A stretch of DNA of 64,000 bases. Origin: JBGQOJ01 sp052119585. Its GTDB lineage: Bacteria; Pseudomonadota; Alphaproteobacteria; Rhodobacterales; Rhodobacteraceae. This document shows, piece after piece, positions 32,073 through 40,286 of this stretch. Every line of letters begins with the position of its first letter. Within the stretch, counting starts at the first letter, position 1. The stretch is from NCBI RefSeq assembly GCF_052119585.1, contig NZ_JBGQOJ010000005.1, positions 62,001-126,000 of the forward strand, in the 5' to 3' direction. The notes beneath the pieces were generated by a model. That model was given only the letters and a program-made list of their open reading frames with translations, was not told the origin of the DNA and did not search any database. The position numbers and the translations under genes were made by a program.

Positions 32073-32610
32073 GCTGATCCTTGCGCTGGCCCTGACCGCC
32101 AGCCCTGCGTTTGCCGACACGATGAAAATCGACGTGGCGGGCGAGGCCAATGGCACCGTCACCATCGAACTCTTGAATGAACTGGCGCCGAACCACGTCG
32201 CCCAGATCCGTGCGCTGGCGGAAAAGGGAGCCTATGATGGCGTCGTCTTCCACCGCGTGATCGACGGCTTCATGGCGCAAACCGGCGATGTCGAATTCGG
32301 CAAACCGGGCGGCGATATGGGCCGGGCCGGTATGGGCGGTTCCGACCTTCCCGACCTGAAGGCAGAGTTCACCGCAGAGCCCTTCACACGCGGCATCGTC
32401 GGCATGGCGCGGTCACAAAGCCCCGATTCCGCGAACAGCCAGTTCTTCATCATGTTTGCGGATGGCGAATTCCTGAACAACCAATACACGGTCATCGGCC
32501 GCGTGACGGACGGGATGGATGTGGTCGACAGCATCAAAAAGGGCGAGGGCGCGAACGGTTCCGTCATCGGCGAACCGGACCGGATGGAAAAGGTCACCGT
32601 GACCGACTGA
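32065..32610 (+). CDS. Periplasmic cyclophilin-type peptidyl-prolyl isomerase
   Basis: It is 181 residues, a paralogue of the preceding gene with an N-terminal signal peptide (MRKLILALALTASPAFAD, cleavage after AFA). The cyclophilin core is conserved: VVFHRVIDGFMAQTGD, SANSQFFIMFADGEFLNNQYTVIGRV. It probably assists folding in the periplasm, like PpiA. It starts inside the 3' end of the cytoplasmic copy and is followed 6 nt later by an intrinsic terminator. Confidence 0.94.
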   Translation: MRKLILALALTASPAFADTMKIDVAGEANGTVTIELLNELAPNHVAQIRALAEKGAYDGVVFHRVIDGFMAQTGDVEFGKPGGDMGRAGMGGSDLPDLKAEFTAEPFTRGIVGMARSQSPDSANSQFFIMFADGEFLNNQYTVIGRVTDGMDVVDSIKKGEGANGSVIGEPDRMEKVTVTD

Positions 32611-32616
32611 AAAACA

Positions 32617-32644
32617 AAGCCCCCTGCACATGCGGGGGGCTTTT
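32617..32644 (+). terminator. Intrinsic terminator after the cyclophilin pair
   Basis: AAGCCCCCTGC (32617-32627) pairs with GCGGGGGGCTT (32632-32642), one G-U pair, loop ACAT, ending in TTTT (32641-32644). Confidence 0.9.
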
Positions 32645-32645
32645 A

Positions 32646-32727
32646 GCCGCCATGCGGCGGCTGCCTGCGGCGCGGATATTTTTGCCAAAAAGAGACCGGA
32701 ATGTGGTTCTTCTCGGCAAAAATACTC
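32646..32727. repeat. Inverted pair of the dispersed intergenic repeat
   Basis: GCCGC-cat-GCGGC palindrome (32646-32658), then the forward arm GCCTGCGGCGCGGATATTTT (from 32663, ending CCAAAAAGA at 32693), then the reverse arm TCTTCTCGGCAAAAATACTC (32708-32727). The arrangement and much of the sequence match the block at 1976-2038. It sits between convergent genes (cyclophilin and tyrS). Confidence 0.75.
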
Positions 32728-32732
32728 GAAAA

Positions 32733-34001
32733 TCAACCTTGCAGTATCACCAGCGCGTGGCGCTTTTTACCCGCACTCAGCTTTACAGGGGCGGCAAGTG
32801 CTGCGGCATCCAGCAAAAGCCCCGCATCACTCAGCGCTTCGTCGTTCATCCGCGCGCCACCCTCTGCGATCAGGCGCTTGGCGTCCTTGCCAGAGCCCGC
32901 CAGACCAGAGCGCACAATCAGCTGCACGATGGAAATGCCGCTGCCGACCTCCTCTATGGTCAGCAGCAGGGTCGGCAGGTCGTCGCCCACGCCGCCTTTT
33001 TCGAAGACTTCGCGGGCTGTGGCCTCTGCCGTTGCGGCGGCTTCTGCCCCGTGGGCCAGTGTGGTCACCGCATTGGCCAGAACGATTTTGGCCTCGTTGA
33101 TCTCGGCCCCGTCTAGCGCACCCAGGCGGTCACAGTCCTCGATCGGCAGCTCTGTATAAAGCTTCAGGAAGCGGCCCACATCGGCGTCCGTCGTGTTGCG
33201 CCAGAACTGCCAGAATTCATAGGGCGAGCGCATGTCGGCGTTCAGCCAGACCGCGCCGTCCTGGCTTTTGCCCATCTTCTTGCCGTCCGACGTGGTCAAC
33301 AGCGGCGAGGTCAGCCCGTAAATCTGGTGATCCAGCACCCGCCGCGTCAGGTCGATACCGTTGACGATATTGCCCCACTGGTCCGATCCGCCCATCTGCA
33401 ACAAACAGCCGTAGCGGCGGTTCAGTTCCAGAAAGTCGTAGGCCTGAAGGATCATGTAGTTGAATTCAAGGAACGACAACGACTGCTCGCGGTCCAGCCG
33501 CGATTTCACGCTTTCGAACGCCAGCATCCGGTTGACACTGAAATGCCGCCCGATGTCGCGCAGGAAATCGAGGTAGTTCAGATGGTCCAGCCATTCGGCG
33601 TTATTCACCATGATCGCATCGGTCGGGCCGTCGCCGAAGGTCACGTAGCTGGTAAAGACCTGCTTGATGCCCGCAATATTCGCGTCGATCTGGTCTGGCG
33701 TCAGCAGGGGGCGTTCGTCGGCGCGAAAGCTGGGGTCGCCCACCTTGGTGGTGCCGCCGCCCATCAGGACGATCGGTTTGTGGCCGGATTTCTGCAGCCA
33801 GCGCAGCATCATGATCTGGATCAGCGATCCCACATGAAGTGAGCTTGCCGTGGCATCGAACCCGATATAGGCCGGAACAACGCCCGCGATCAAAGCCTCG
33901 TCCAGCGCCTGATAATCCGTGCAATCGGCCAGAAAGCCGCGGGTGATCATGATGCGCATAAAGTCTGATTTCGGGTGGTAGGTCATCGGGTTTAGGTCCA
34001 T
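32733..34001 (-). CDS. tyrS: Tyrosyl-tRNA synthetase
   Basis: Charges tRNA-Tyr with tyrosine. It is 422 residues: class I catalytic domain with the HIGH-like SSLHVGSL after YIGFDATA, tyrosine-site QAYDFLELNRRYGCLLQMGGSDQWGN-region residues, KMSKS as KKMGKS, and a C-terminal S4 RNA-binding domain (VRSGLAGSGKDAKRLIAEGGARMN). The frame is open to 34748 but the protein begins at MDLNPMTYHPKSDFM (34001) or at MTYHPKSDF (33986); neither has a strong ribosome-binding site. It is divergent from anmK with only 51 nt between. Confidence 0.95.
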   Translation of the reverse strand: MDLNPMTYHPKSDFMRIMITRGFLADCTDYQALDEALIAGVVPAYIGFDATASSLHVGSLIQIMMLRWLQKSGHKPIVLMGGGTTKVGDPSFRADERPLLTPDQIDANIAGIKQVFTSYVTFGDGPTDAIMVNNAEWLDHLNYLDFLRDIGRHFSVNRMLAFESVKSRLDREQSLSFLEFNYMILQAYDFLELNRRYGCLLQMGGSDQWGNIVNGIDLTRRVLDHQIYGLTSPLLTTSDGKKMGKSQDGAVWLNADMRSPYEFWQFWRNTTDADVGRFLKLYTELPIEDCDRLGALDGAEINEAKIVLANAVTTLAHGAEAAATAEATAREVFEKGGVGDDLPTLLLTIEEVGSGISIVQLIVRSGLAGSGKDAKRLIAEGGARMNDEALSDAGLLLDAAALAAPVKLSAGKKRHALVILQG

Positions 34002-34052
34002 TCTTTTATCCGTCCGCCCCATATATCGGGGAGTGGTGTGAAGGGAAAGCGT

Positions 34053-35156
34053 ATGTTGAAAACGGGGCCTCTTTGGGCGCTTGGCACGATGTCCGGCACC
34101 TCTCTGGACGGGGTGGATGCGGCCATGGTGCGGACCGATGGCGTGACGATCGACCGGTTCGGGCCGCATGCCTACCGTCCCTATACGCCAGCCGAACGCG
34201 CGATCATCGCCGCCGGTCTTGGCCGCTGGCAGACCGAGCCGGGCGTGGCAGAGGCGGCCGAACTGGTCGAGAACGCCCATGCCGAGGTGCTGTCTGGGTT
34301 CGACGGGGCCGATGTCGTGGGGTTTCACGGCCAGACGCTGGCCCATGATCCGCGCGGCGGGCGCACCCATCAGGCGGGCGACGGGCGGGTTCTGGCAGAG
34401 GCGCTGGGGCTGCCGGTGGTCTGGGATTTCCGCAGCAATGATGTGGCGATGGGTGGCGAGGGTGCGCCGCTGGCGCCGTTCTTTCACTTTGCCTGCGCCA
34501 AATGGATCGGGGAAGAGACACCTCTGGCCTTTCTCAATCTGGGCGGTGTCGGGAACATCACATGGGTTGATCCCGCCAAGCCCCGCGCCGAGGACGAAGG
34601 TGCAATTCTGGCCTTTGATACCGGCCCGGCCAACGCGCCCTTGAACGACCTGATGCAGGCGCGGCGGGGGCTGTCGCAGGACGAGGGTGGTGCGCTGGCG
34701 GCACAGGGGACTGTTGCGGAGCCGGTGATTGCGGCGTTTCTGGATCATTCGTATTTCTTCAGGATGCCACCTAAGTCATTGGACAGAAACGATTTCAATG
34801 GATTGTCCGAAGCGGTGTCCACCCTGTCCGACGCGGATGCGGCGGCGACCCTGACGGCGGCGATCGCGGCCTCTGTCGCGCGCGGGATGGAGCATTGCCC
34901 GACCCCGCCCGCGCGTCTGCTGGTGACCGGTGGCGGGCGGCACAACCCGACCTTGATGGCGATGCTGGCAGACAGGCTGGACTGTGTGGTTGAACCGGTC
35001 GAGGCCGCGGGGCTGAATGGCGACATGCTGGAGGCGCAGGCCTTTGCCTTTCTGGCGGTGCGGGTGGTGCGCGGCTTACCCACGTCCTGTCCTTCGACGA
35101 CGGGGGTGAAAGCGGCGGTGGGCGGCGGCAATATCAGCAGGCCGGATGCACCCTGA
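34053..35156 (+). CDS. anmK: Anhydro-N-acetylmuramic acid kinase AnmK
   Basis: Phosphorylates and opens 1,6-anhydro-MurNAc released during peptidoglycan turnover, the entry point of MurNAc recycling. It is 367 residues; ATP-binding GTMSGTSLDGVDAAMV at the N-terminus, FHGQTLAHDP, LNLGGVGNITWVD, FDTGPANAPLND and VTGGGRHNPTLM are all AnmK signatures. ATG at 34053 has AAGGGA about 6 nt upstream; GTG at 34038 is an alternative. Divergent from tyrS. Confidence 0.94.
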   Translation: MLKTGPLWALGTMSGTSLDGVDAAMVRTDGVTIDRFGPHAYRPYTPAERAIIAAGLGRWQTEPGVAEAAELVENAHAEVLSGFDGADVVGFHGQTLAHDPRGGRTHQAGDGRVLAEALGLPVVWDFRSNDVAMGGEGAPLAPFFHFACAKWIGEETPLAFLNLGGVGNITWVDPAKPRAEDEGAILAFDTGPANAPLNDLMQARRGLSQDEGGALAAQGTVAEPVIAAFLDHSYFFRMPPKSLDRNDFNGLSEAVSTLSDADAAATLTAAIAASVARGMEHCPTPPARLLVTGGGRHNPTLMAMLADRLDCVVEPVEAAGLNGDMLEAQAFAFLAVRVVRGLPTSCPSTTGVKAAVGGGNISRPDAP

Positions 35157-35250
35157 CATCACCGCAAGGCATTGATATGAAACCTGAAAGCCAGACCCTG
35201 ACGTTCAGGGCAAGGCTGTCTGGCGCGACAGGAAATCTGTCGTCCGCTCC

Positions 35251-35302
35251 GGCGCGGGGGAAAGGTTTCGCGCCCCGCGCCGAAGTATTCTTGCCAGGAA
35301 GA
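35251..35302. repeat. Hairpin and repeat-family copy between anmK and eno
   Basis: A perfect 9-bp stem, GGCGCGGGG (35251-35259) and CCCCGCGCC (35273-35281), with a 13-nt loop and no T-run. Overlapping its end, GCGCCGAAGTATTCTTGCCA (35277-35296, continuing GGAAGA to 35302) is a diverged copy of the dispersed repeat. Located in a 147-nt convergent gap. Confidence 0.5.
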
Positions 35303-35303
35303 C

Positions 35304-36581
35304 CTAGCCGCGCAGGATGGAACGCCCGGCGTATTCGGCGGTTTCGCCCAGCATTTCCTCAATGCGGATCAACTGGTTGTATTTTGCCAGCCGGTCGGAC
35401 CGCGCCAGCGATCCGGTCTTGATCTGGCCGCAGTTCGTGGCGACCGCCAGGTCTGCAATCGTCGTGTCCTCGGTCTCGCCGGAACGGTGGCTCATCACGG
35501 CGGTATATCCGGCGCGGTGGGCCATATCGACGGCCTTCAGCGTTTCGGACAGGGTGCCGATCTGGTTGACCTTGACCAGCAAAGAGTTCGCGCAACCGCG
35601 CTTGATGCCGTCGGCAAGGCGGGTCGGGTTGGTCACGAACAGATCGTCGCCGACCAATTGCACGCGATGGCCCAGGGCCTCTGTCAGGGCTTTCCAGCCG
35701 TCCCAGTCATCTTCGTCGCAGCCGTCTTCGATGCTGATGATCGGATAGTCGTTGACCAGCGCGGTCAGGTAGGCGACATTTTCCTCTGGTGTAAGGGTTT
35801 TTCCTTCGCCGGCAAGGACATACTTGCCGTCCTTGAAGTATTCCGTCGCGGCGCAATCCAGCGCAAGGCAGATGTCCTCGCCGGGGCGGTAGCCTGCTTT
35901 TTCGATGGATTTCAGCACGAAATCCAGCGCGTCGCGGGTCGAGCTGAGATTGGGGGCAAAGCCGCCCTCGTCGCCGATACCGGTGGACAGGCCCGCCGCC
36001 GACAGCTCTTTTTTCAGGGTGTGGAACACCTCGGACCCCATGCGCACCGCGTCGCGGATGTTTTCCGCAGCGATCGGCATGATCATGAATTCCTGAATGT
36101 CGATCGGGTTGTCGGCGTGTTCGCCGCCGTTGATGATGTTCATCATCGGCACGGGCAGCATACGGGCAGAGGTGCCGCCGACGTAGCGATACAGCGGCTG
36201 CGCCGTGAAATCGGCGGCGGCCTTGGCCACAGCAAGCGAGATGCCGAGGATCGCGTTCGCGCCAAGGCGGGATTTGTTTTCGGTGCCGTCGATCTCGATC
36301 ATCGACATGTCGATGGCCAGTTGTTCGGTTGCGTCAAAGCCCACCAGCGCCTCGGCCAGTTCGCCGTTCACGGCCGCCACGGCCTCCAGCACGCCTTTGC
36401 CCATATAGCGCGATGTGTCGCCGTCGCGCTTTTCCACGGCCTCGTAGGCCCCGGTGGATGCACCCGATGGCACGGCGGCGCGGCCCATGGTGCCGTCTTC
36501 CAGGATAACATCCACCTCGACCGTTGGGTTGCCCCGGCTGTCAAGAATTTCGCGTCCGATAATGTCGATGATCGTGCTCAT
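35304..36581 (-). CDS. eno: Enolase
   Basis: Interconverts 2-phosphoglycerate and phosphoenolpyruvate; Mg-dependent, cytoplasmic, and in many bacteria also in the RNA degradosome. It is 425 residues with SRGNPTVEVDV, GASTGAYEAVEKRDGD, MPVPMMNIINGGEHADN, GDEGGFAPNL, SIEDGCDEDDWDGW (metal ligands), QLVGDDLFVTN and the C-terminal VMSHRSGETEDT. AAGGA upstream of the ATG at 36581 serves as ribosome-binding site. A perfect palindrome is found 74 nt upstream. Confidence 0.98.
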   Translation of the reverse strand: MSTIIDIIGREILDSRGNPTVEVDVILEDGTMGRAAVPSGASTGAYEAVEKRDGDTSRYMGKGVLEAVAAVNGELAEALVGFDATEQLAIDMSMIEIDGTENKSRLGANAILGISLAVAKAAADFTAQPLYRYVGGTSARMLPVPMMNIINGGEHADNPIDIQEFMIMPIAAENIRDAVRMGSEVFHTLKKELSAAGLSTGIGDEGGFAPNLSSTRDALDFVLKSIEKAGYRPGEDICLALDCAATEYFKDGKYVLAGEGKTLTPEENVAYLTALVNDYPIISIEDGCDEDDWDGWKALTEALGHRVQLVGDDLFVTNPTRLADGIKRGCANSLLVKVNQIGTLSETLKAVDMAHRAGYTAVMSHRSGETEDTTIADLAVATNCGQIKTGSLARSDRLAKYNQLIRIEEMLGETAEYAGRSILRG

Positions 36582-36617
36582 GGGGCAGGTGTCCTTGGTC
36601 GGAGAGGGGTTGAGGAG

Positions 36618-36667
36618 CGTATAGCAGGGGAATGTGTCAAATGGAATATGGATTGTTAGCGCTAACT
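36618..36667 (-). promoter_or_regulatory. Perfect LacI-type palindrome upstream of eno
   Basis: GTTAGCGCTAAC (36655-36666) is a perfect 12-bp palindrome of the LacI/GalR operator type. On the minus strand TATACG (plus 36618-36623) is a -10 candidate, about 40 bp downstream of the operator centre. A TTGACA is also present but is only 11 nt from the -10 box, so the -35 is unclear. The aldolase gene has the same palindrome with one change, at a similar distance. Confidence 0.6.
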
Positions 36668-36684
36668 AAGGGCGCGCAAAGACA

Positions 36685-37098
36685 TCAGCTTTTCTTCAAC
36701 GGGACGCCGTAAAGTTCCAGCCGGTGACCTTTCAGCGCGTAACCCAGTTTGGCGGCGATGCGCTCCTGAAGCTCCTCGATCTCGGGATCGACAAATTCGA
36801 TCACCTCGCCAGAGTTCATGTCGATCAGGTGGTCGTGGTGGTCACGGTCGGCGGTTTCGTACCGCGCACGCCCGTCGCCGAATTCGTGCTTTTCCAGAAT
36901 GCCCGATTCTTCGAACAATTTGACCGTCCGGTAGACGGTCGCGATGGAAATGCGCGGGTCGATCAATGTGGCGCGGGCATAAAGTTCCTCGACGTCGGGA
37001 TGGTCATCCGCGCCTTGCAGAACGTCCGCGATGGTGCGGCGCTGGTCGGTCAGGCGCAGGCCGGATGCCTCGCAGCGGGCGATGATGGATTTGGACAT
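36685..37098 (-). CDS. Fur-family metalloregulator (Fur/Mur)
   Basis: It is a 137-residue DNA-binding regulator. Winged-helix domain at about 1-80 (LRLTDQRRTIADVL, ISIATVYRTVKLFEESGIL), dimerisation and metal domain with DRDHHDHLIDMNSGEVIEF (His87, His88, His90). There are no C-terminal CxxC zinc pairs. In alphaproteobacteria Fur homologues of this type mostly act as the manganese regulator Mur, while iron is handled by Irr, RirA or IscR, so I do not assign the metal. Transcribed towards eno but with the eno promoter in between. Confidence 0.9.
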   Translation of the reverse strand: MSKSIIARCEASGLRLTDQRRTIADVLQGADDHPDVEELYARATLIDPRISIATVYRTVKLFEESGILEKHEFGDGRARYETADRDHHDHLIDMNSGEVIEFVDPEIEELQERIAAKLGYALKGHRLELYGVPLKKS

Positions 37099-37142
37099 AT
37101 GCGTAACCCCCGTGCTCTATGGCGCGGGGTTTACGGCAAGTG

Positions 37143-37181
37143 GCGCGCGGTTTCCAGAATTTTCCGACATCAACCGCGCGC
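37143..37181. repeat. Perfect long-looped hairpin upstream of the fur-family gene
   Basis: GCGCGCGGTT (37143-37152) and AACCGCGCGC (37172-37181) form a 10-bp perfect inverted repeat with a 19-nt loop, between the antiporter stop and the regulator start. There is no T-run, so it is either an mRNA structure or an operator. Confidence 0.45.
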
Positions 37182-37244
37182 TTTGATCAGGGCAGGATCA
37201 TGCAAACCCTGCGCTCCCCCCATAGGTGTTCCAAAGACAGGGGC

Positions 37245-38492
37245 TTACATCAGGTCTGGCGTGCGACCGACCCGCTGCGCAAGCTGCGCGACGGTCAGCC
37301 CCTGAACGATGATCGAGAAGATGACGACCATATAGGTCGCGGTCAGGATCAACGGCTTCCACTCGCTTTCGGGCAACGCCAGCGCCAGCGCGACCGAAAT
37401 GCCGCCCTTCAGCCCGCCCCAGGTCATGATCGGGATCGTCCCGCGCGAGAATTCGCGGAAGGGGCGCAGCAGCAGCACCGGCACCGCGACCGCCACCAGC
37501 CGCGCGACCAGTGCCAGTGCGATGGCGAATGTGCCCGCGATCAGGGCCTCATTGCCAAAGGCCACGGCGAAGACCTCGAAGCCGATCATCAGGAACAGAA
37601 CGGCGTTCAGGATTTCGTCGATCATCTTCCAGAAGCCGTCGACATATCGGCGGGTCAATTCGGACATGCCGTATTTCATGCCGACGTCGCCGATGAACAG
37701 GCCCGCCACAACCGCCATGATCGGGGCAGAAACATGCAGCGCCACGGCCAGTTCGTAGCCGCCAAAGGCAAGACCCAGCGTGATCAGCACCTCTAGCGAA
37801 TAGTCGTCGATGCGGCGCATGACGCGGAACACCAACCAGCCCAGCACCGCACCAAGCAGGGCACCGCCGCCGGCCTCTTGCAGGAACAACAGGCTGATGC
37901 CCAGGGCACCTTCGGCGTGATGCGCCCCCGTCGGAAAGGCAAGGCCCACCAGCACCAGATAGACCACATAGCCGACGCCGTCATTGAACAGCGATTCCCC
38001 CGCGATCTTGGTTTCCAGCGACTTTTGCAGGTCCGCCTCGCGCAAGACGCCCAGAACCGCCACAGGGTCCGTGGGCGAGATCAGCGCGCCAAAGACCAGC
38101 GCGATCAAAAGGGGCATGCCCGTCAGCCACGAAAAGCCGAACCCCACAACCGCCGTCGACAGCGCGACGCCGATGGTCGCCATCAAGAACACCGGCACCC
38201 ATTGCCCGCGCAGATCGGACAGTTTCACATGCAGCGCGCCCGCAAACAGCAACAGCCCCAGCATGCCTTCCAGCAGCGCGTCGGAAAAGTCGATGCTGGC
38301 GATGATGCCGCGCACCGTGACAGAAACCCCCAAGCCTGGCGCCACCGCATCCAGCCCCATCAACGTGACAGAGGCGGCAAGGGCCACGATCAGAATGCCG
38401 ATGGCGCTTGGCAGTCTCAGGAAAAGATAGTTCAACGATCCGAACGCACCGGCAAGCACAATAAGAAGCGAGGCAATCTGAAGTTCGGTCAT
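37245..38492 (-). CDS. NhaP-type Na+(K+)/H+ antiporter (CPA1)
   Basis: It is 415 residues with about 12 membrane segments, the Na_H_Exchanger fold. Ion-site motifs are visible: ALISPTDPVAVLGVL (the T-D/P pair) and AGESLFNDGVGYVVYLVL (the ND motif typical of CPA1), and a late GGLKGGISVALALALP segment. It exchanges Na+ or K+ for protons at the inner membrane to control pH and salt. The start at 38492 (MTELQIASL) has AGG 8 nt upstream. It has no cytoplasmic RCK/TrkA domain. Confidence 0.9.
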   Translation of the reverse strand: MTELQIASLLIVLAGAFGSLNYLFLRLPSAIGILIVALAASVTLMGLDAVAPGLGVSVTVRGIIASIDFSDALLEGMLGLLLFAGALHVKLSDLRGQWVPVFLMATIGVALSTAVVGFGFSWLTGMPLLIALVFGALISPTDPVAVLGVLREADLQKSLETKIAGESLFNDGVGYVVYLVLVGLAFPTGAHHAEGALGISLLFLQEAGGGALLGAVLGWLVFRVMRRIDDYSLEVLITLGLAFGGYELAVALHVSAPIMAVVAGLFIGDVGMKYGMSELTRRYVDGFWKMIDEILNAVLFLMIGFEVFAVAFGNEALIAGTFAIALALVARLVAVAVPVLLLRPFREFSRGTIPIMTWGGLKGGISVALALALPESEWKPLILTATYMVVIFSIIVQGLTVAQLAQRVGRTPDLM

Positions 38493-38607
38493 CAATGGCA
38501 CCTATCCTGTTTTCCTGTCCTTTATCACGGGTTTGGCCCTACGGGAACTGCTTGACATGGTCGCCGCCGCGGCATTGGTTGGCCCGCACGTTCGGAAAGG
38601 GTGAACC

Positions 38608-39510
38608 ATGCAGCGCAAGGATCGGCTGGACGCCTTGGGGGTTGCGGGGCTGGTCGGGTTTTCCCTGCTGCTTGGCGTCAATCAGGTGGTGATCAAAGTG
38701 GTCAATGCCGGGCTTCAGCCGGTGTTTTTCGCGGGGCTGCGGTCGCTCGGGGCTATTCTTTGCGTCTGGCTGTTCATGCGGTTGCGCGGGCAGCGGCTGA
38801 ACCTTTCCCGCGACACTTGGGGGGCGGGCATGTTGATGGGGGCGGTGTTTTCCATCGAGTTCCTGTTCCTGTTTCTGGCGCTGGATCTGACGACCGTCAC
38901 GCGCACGACCGTGATTTTTTATTCCATGCCGGTCTGGCTTGCGGGGGCGTCGCATTTCGTTTTGCCGGGGGAACGGATCAGCGGGCAAAAGGCGGTTGGC
39001 CTTGCCTGTGCCTTTGCCGGTGTGTCCTGGGCGATCATCGACCAATCCGCCGGTACGAAAGATCCCAGCCTTGCGGGCGACCTTTGTGCATTGGGGGCGG
39101 CCTTTGGCTGGGCCTTGCTGGTGCTATTGTCGCGGGTCACGTCGATGTCGCGGGTCAGCCCGGATATGCAGGTGTTCTGGCAGGTGCTTGTGTCGGCCCC
39201 GATCCTGTTGCTGGCCGCCCCGTTGTTCGGACCGCTGGTGCGCGACCTGCAACCGCTGCACATCTGGCTTCTGGCGTTCCAGATCGTGGTGATCGTGACC
39301 TTCGGGTTTGTCTTTTTCTTTGTGCTTCTGGCGATCTATCCGTCGTCCAGTGTCGCCTCGTTCAGCTTTCTGACGCCGGTGTTCGGGGTATTCATGGGCT
39401 GGGCGGTGCTGGGCGAAGAGGTCGGCCCAAGCATCATCGGCGCGCTGGTGCTGGTGGCGCTGGGGATCATGCTGATCAACGTCAGGCTTCGTCGTCCCGC
39501 ATCAGGCTGA
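38608..39510 (+). CDS. EamA/DMT-family transporter
   Basis: It is 300 residues with ten predicted membrane helices in two EamA repeats (about 12-145 and 160-295). The first has LLLGVNQVVIKVVNAGLQPVFFAGLRS, the second ends FSFLTPVFGVFMGWAVLGEEVGPSIIGALVLVALGIML, the classical DMT closing motif. Such proteins export or exchange small metabolites; the substrate cannot be told. Its last 29 nt overlap the 3' end of the opposite-strand EEP gene. Confidence 0.9.
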   Translation: MQRKDRLDALGVAGLVGFSLLLGVNQVVIKVVNAGLQPVFFAGLRSLGAILCVWLFMRLRGQRLNLSRDTWGAGMLMGAVFSIEFLFLFLALDLTTVTRTTVIFYSMPVWLAGASHFVLPGERISGQKAVGLACAFAGVSWAIIDQSAGTKDPSLAGDLCALGAAFGWALLVLLSRVTSMSRVSPDMQVFWQVLVSAPILLLAAPLFGPLVRDLQPLHIWLLAFQIVVIVTFGFVFFFVLLAIYPSSSVASFSFLTPVFGVFMGWAVLGEEVGPSIIGALVLVALGIMLINVRLRRPASG

Positions 39511-40207
39511 CATCCGCCCAGACCGGCAAATGGTCGGACGCCCGCCGCGCGTGGTGCTGGTCGACCACGCCCGCATCCAGCAAATTCACGCTGTCCGAAA
39601 GGCCGATCCGGTCCAATGCTGCGATGGGACGCGCCGCGTGAAAGCTGCGACCGGGCGCGTGCACCGTGAATTGCCGCTCCAGCGCCTCCAGCCCGCCATT
39701 GGGCGACCATTCGTTGAAGTCCCCCAGAATGACCGTGGGCATCGGCGCGCGCGCCGCCAGATCGTCGGCGATATGGGCCAGTTGCAACCGCCGGTGCCGC
39801 CGCATCAGCCCCAGATGCACGCCGATCAACCGCAAGGACCGGTCGCCAAACGTCAGTTCTGCCAGAACCGCGCCGCGCGGTTCCAGCCCCGGCAGGGCCA
39901 TGGGGTGCGACAAGGTCACCTGCATTCCCTTGCGGACAAGGACCGCGTTGCCATGCCAGCCAAGGCTGACGCCGGTGGCATCGAACGACAGGGGCACCAG
40001 ATCGCTGTGCCCCTCCAGCAGAACACGGGGCAGGGCGGCGGGGCGGGGACCGAACCGGCGGTCGGCCTCTTGCAGGGCGACGATATCGGCCCCGAGGTCG
40101 TTGATCACCTCCAGCACTCGGGCAGGGTCGCGCCTGCGGTCCAGACCGATGCATTTGCGGATGTTGTAGCTGGCAATGCGCAGCCGGGGGGACGGTTGTC
40201 GTTCCAT
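39482..40207 (-). CDS. Endonuclease/exonuclease/phosphatase (EEP) family protein
   Basis: It is 241 residues, cytoplasmic, with the metal-dependent EEP fold: LRIASYNIRKCIGLD (Asn), ADIVALQEAD (Glu metal ligand), IGVHLGL (His), MPTVILGDFNEW (Asp-Asn) and the terminal RRASDHLPVWADV (Asp-His). The family cleaves phosphodiester or phosphomonoester bonds in nucleic acids, lipids or nucleotides; the substrate is not evident. No signal peptide. Overlaps the DMT gene tail to tail by 29 nt. Confidence 0.85.
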   Translation of the reverse strand: MERQPSPRLRIASYNIRKCIGLDRRRDPARVLEVINDLGADIVALQEADRRFGPRPAALPRVLLEGHSDLVPLSFDATGVSLGWHGNAVLVRKGMQVTLSHPMALPGLEPRGAVLAELTFGDRSLRLIGVHLGLMRRHRRLQLAHIADDLAARAPMPTVILGDFNEWSPNGGLEALERQFTVHAPGRSFHAARPIAALDRIGLSDSVNLLDAGVVDQHHARRASDHLPVWADVSLMRDDEA

Positions 40208-40286
40208 GGGTGGTATATGGGAGGCCCGCGCGCCCGCGCAAAGTAAACCGGTTGTTAAATTCCGGCGCGAACCTTACGTTTTCCCC

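Noticed and set aside
34002..34748. N-terminal extension of tyrS
   Set aside because: The frame is open to 34748, but it overlaps anmK on the other strand, is not synthetase-like and would add about 250 residues.
36634..36647. TTGACA upstream of eno as a normal -35 box
   Set aside because: Only 11 nt separate it from the TATACG -10 candidate, too short for sigma-70.
38601..39641. 346-codon plus-strand frame overlapping the DMT gene
   Set aside because: Gly/Arg-rich alternative frame of the transporter gene; no membrane pattern or motif.
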